Below, in pieces: positions 53,464 through 55,082 of a stretch of 55,082 bases of DNA (position 1 is the stretch's first letter; the number at the start of each line of letters is the position of its first letter). Source of the DNA: DATFKA01 sp042095835 (GTDB lineage Bacteria; Bacteroidota; Bacteroidia; Chitinophagales; Saprospiraceae); assembly GCA_042095835.1 (NCBI GenBank), contig JBELML010000025.1, positions 1-55,082 on the forward strand, given 5' to 3'. The translations under genes were made by a program, and so were the position numbers. A model generated the notes under the pieces. The model saw nothing but the letters and a program-made list of their open reading frames with translations, was not told the origin of the DNA and searched no databases.

Positions 53464-54987
53464 CTATCTAGAACTATCTGTTTCCTTGAGATAATCCTCC
53501 GCCTTAAACTGCCATTTTTCTAAATAATATACGCGCCGCCGCCGTTCACCTGGTGCCAAATTAGTATTGACAATACGCTGGAAACCATGAGAGAGGAAGT
53601 GATCATCGTGCCAATAACTTAAATAGGAGAGCGTACGCCGTATTTCATCATCATTATACTGGCCCCTTAAGGGTGTGATTCTTTTGTCATCCAGGACCTG
53701 ACCGTTTTTATCCAGGACTTTAGATTCTAGTTGATTTCTATTGGCATAGACCAAGCGGATTTGATTGCCTACAGTGGTCTCTACCTGGATGAATCGTTTT
53801 TTGGTCATCGGCCGATAAGATGGCCACATTGGAAAGGATTGATCCCAGAGCTTATTTCCAGCTTCATCGACTTTGAGGATAAAAGCGTGGGTATATTGAT
53901 ATCCGTCAAAGTCAGAAACCATGAGGTCACCAATCATATAACAATCTTCAGTGCGATAAAAGGCTTCACCAAGTACTAAATAACCATCATCTACCTTCAG
54001 TAAAGGATGCGTAATGACTTCATACCTACGGATAAATTCTTTACCTTTTTTCTGTTTTTTTAATTTCCTTTTACCGATGCGCTCTTGCCTTTCAGCAGGC
54101 AAATAGGAAAAGAATTCCAGCATTCCTCCATAGCTATGGAATTGAATATTTTGAACCTTTTGGTCTTGCAGATTGAAAAGTGCAATACCTTCTGATTTAC
54201 TATTCCTATGTTGAGCATAGGAAGTCGACAGAAGGAAATCGTTTTCACCAGTTTTAAAAGCCGTAAGATTTTCAGCCTCTAATCGTCGACCAATGTTGAT
54301 GGCTTGGATCGTTTTGGGGCGATTATTTTGAAATTCGCCAAGGAAGGAAGCATTCGGCTTGTCATCTACCAGGGCATGAGCAAATACCAAAACGGTCTGG
54401 TCTGCTTCTAAGACCTCCATTTTTTGAATACGTGTTTTATTAGCAGGATAGTTGGGATGCTGAAAAGGGATGATGGCTTTTTCTCTTGTTTGCGTATGAA
54501 GCGTCCATAAATGATCTCTCCCACGTTGTCTACTGACAAAATAGATGAGATTTTCATGCACCATCATTCTTTGGATACTTCGCCCAACTGGAATGGCGTC
54601 CTGTATTTCCTCTACCTGCCCTGAAGGCCACTGAAAGGTGAATAGCTTGAAGTCTTTTTGTCGATTGACAAACAAATGATGACTCTGCTGAGTAAGCGGA
54701 TCGTAAGTAGCAGATTGCTGTATAAAGGATTTAGGTAGAAAAAAAGAAAGCGCTTGCTGAGCGTTTAAGTCTTGATCGAAAGCTTGGAAAGTCCACCTTT
54801 TCCTATTTGTGGATTCGCCTTGTTCGAAATGAGAAAGTAAGGCCCCATTTTCCTCTAAGGAGAGCACCCTTTCTCCTTTAATAGCAAAAGGGAGTTCTAG
54901 TTCGACCCTTTGTAGAGCGTTTAATTGAGCAGATAATGAGCAGGATAAAAATAGAAAGCAACTAAGGATGAGTAATCGTGCAATCAT
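53464..54987 (-). CDS. Exported protein of unknown function
   Basis: A 507-residue protein with a signal peptide (about 1-21, ending SLSA). I recognise no domain. The chain is rich in short beta strands with repeating turns such as GRSIQRMMVHENLIYFVSRQ and GYLVLGEAFYRTEDCYM, which could be a beta-propeller. It has a basic segment with KLKKQKKGKEF (about 310) and a basic, tyrosine-containing end (RRRRVYYLEKWQF). It lies 101 bp upstream of the DUF5916 gene on the same strand and may share its transcript. Bases 54988-55082 hold only AT-rich sequence. Confidence 0.6.
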   Translation of the reverse strand: MIARLLILSCFLFLSCSLSAQLNALQRVELELPFAIKGERVLSLEENGALLSHFEQGESTNRKRWTFQAFDQDLNAQQALSFFLPKSFIQQSATYDPLTQQSHHLFVNRQKDFKLFTFQWPSGQVEEIQDAIPVGRSIQRMMVHENLIYFVSRQRGRDHLWTLHTQTREKAIIPFQHPNYPANKTRIQKMEVLEADQTVLVFAHALVDDKPNASFLGEFQNNRPKTIQAINIGRRLEAENLTAFKTGENDFLLSTSYAQHRNSKSEGIALFNLQDQKVQNIQFHSYGGMLEFFSYLPAERQERIGKRKLKKQKKGKEFIRRYEVITHPLLKVDDGYLVLGEAFYRTEDCYMIGDLMVSDFDGYQYTHAFILKVDEAGNKLWDQSFPMWPSYRPMTKKRFIQVETTVGNQIRLVYANRNQLESKVLDKNGQVLDDKRITPLRGQYNDDEIRRTLSYLSYWHDDHFLSHGFQRIVNTNLAPGERRRRVYYLEKWQFKAEDYLKETDSSR

Positions 54988-55082
54988 AAAAAGGGCTTTC
55001 TATCTAAATTACAGGAAATTAGGGATTTAGACCATATTAGGCTGCAAATTTTTAATGTTAAATTTTTCTTATTAACTTCAAT

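Overview
The window looks like a chromosomal segment of a Bacteroidota bacterium, probably of the Saprospiria type. The evidence is a PorW/SprE-type lipoprotein of the type IX secretion and gliding machinery, several promoters with the Bacteroidota pattern TTG-N(17-23)-TAnnTTTG, few Shine-Dalgarno sites, and many exported or outer-membrane proteins. I saw no rRNA, tRNA, CRISPR array, prophage or insertion-sequence transposase. The genus cannot be fixed from the sequence alone.

Region 1-6.9 kb holds the tail of a probable histidine kinase, a MITE-like element, an exported M20 amidohydrolase followed by a duplicated hairpin block, a MarR regulator with a YceI protein (both promoters carry the same palindrome at the same spacing), proC, a GlsB-type membrane protein, rmuC and a small SnoaL-like lipoprotein. 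Region 7.0-12.0 kb is a four-gene cluster that would take trans-4-hydroxy-L-proline to 2-oxoglutarate: deaminase, semialdehyde dehydrogenase, epimerase and D-hydroxyproline dehydrogenase. Region 12-21.7 kb has a UvrD/PcrA helicase, a broken exported gene with an in-frame TGA, a lytic transglycosylase, a 100-N assembly gap flanked by a 55-bp duplication, PorW/SprE, an M23 peptidase and a TIGR01777 epimerase.

Region 22-28.8 kb carries an oligopeptide-type ABC importer without its ATPases (binding lipoprotein and two permeases with large insertions), a polysaccharide-deacetylase-like protein and a probable outer-membrane protein. Region 28.9-35.6 kb has lipA, then, facing it across a very strong hairpin, the run dprA - alkaline phosphatase - oadG - oadA - oadB encoding a sodium-pumping decarboxylase. 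Region 35.6-41.3 kb has an SH3 protein, a second inverted copy of the MITE-like element, a glucosaminidase-like protein that appears to lack its catalytic Glu, a PLP-dependent sulfur-amino-acid enzyme, a split transketolase, an HU protein and a small lipoprotein. Region 41.3-55 kb has two paralogous TPR proteins, an outer-membrane protein and coaX in one transcription unit, purH, a GH2 glycosidase, a CBM9/DUF5916 outer-membrane protein and an unrecognised exported protein.

Most of the window is housekeeping and ordinary metabolism. The most unusual signals are non-coding or concern start sites: the MITE-like pair carrying small hairpin modules, the matched MarR/YceI operators, a coaX gene without a conventional start codon, degenerate polar word-repeats at gene ends (one supplies the first codons of an oxidoreductase), and the likely dead glucosaminidase.
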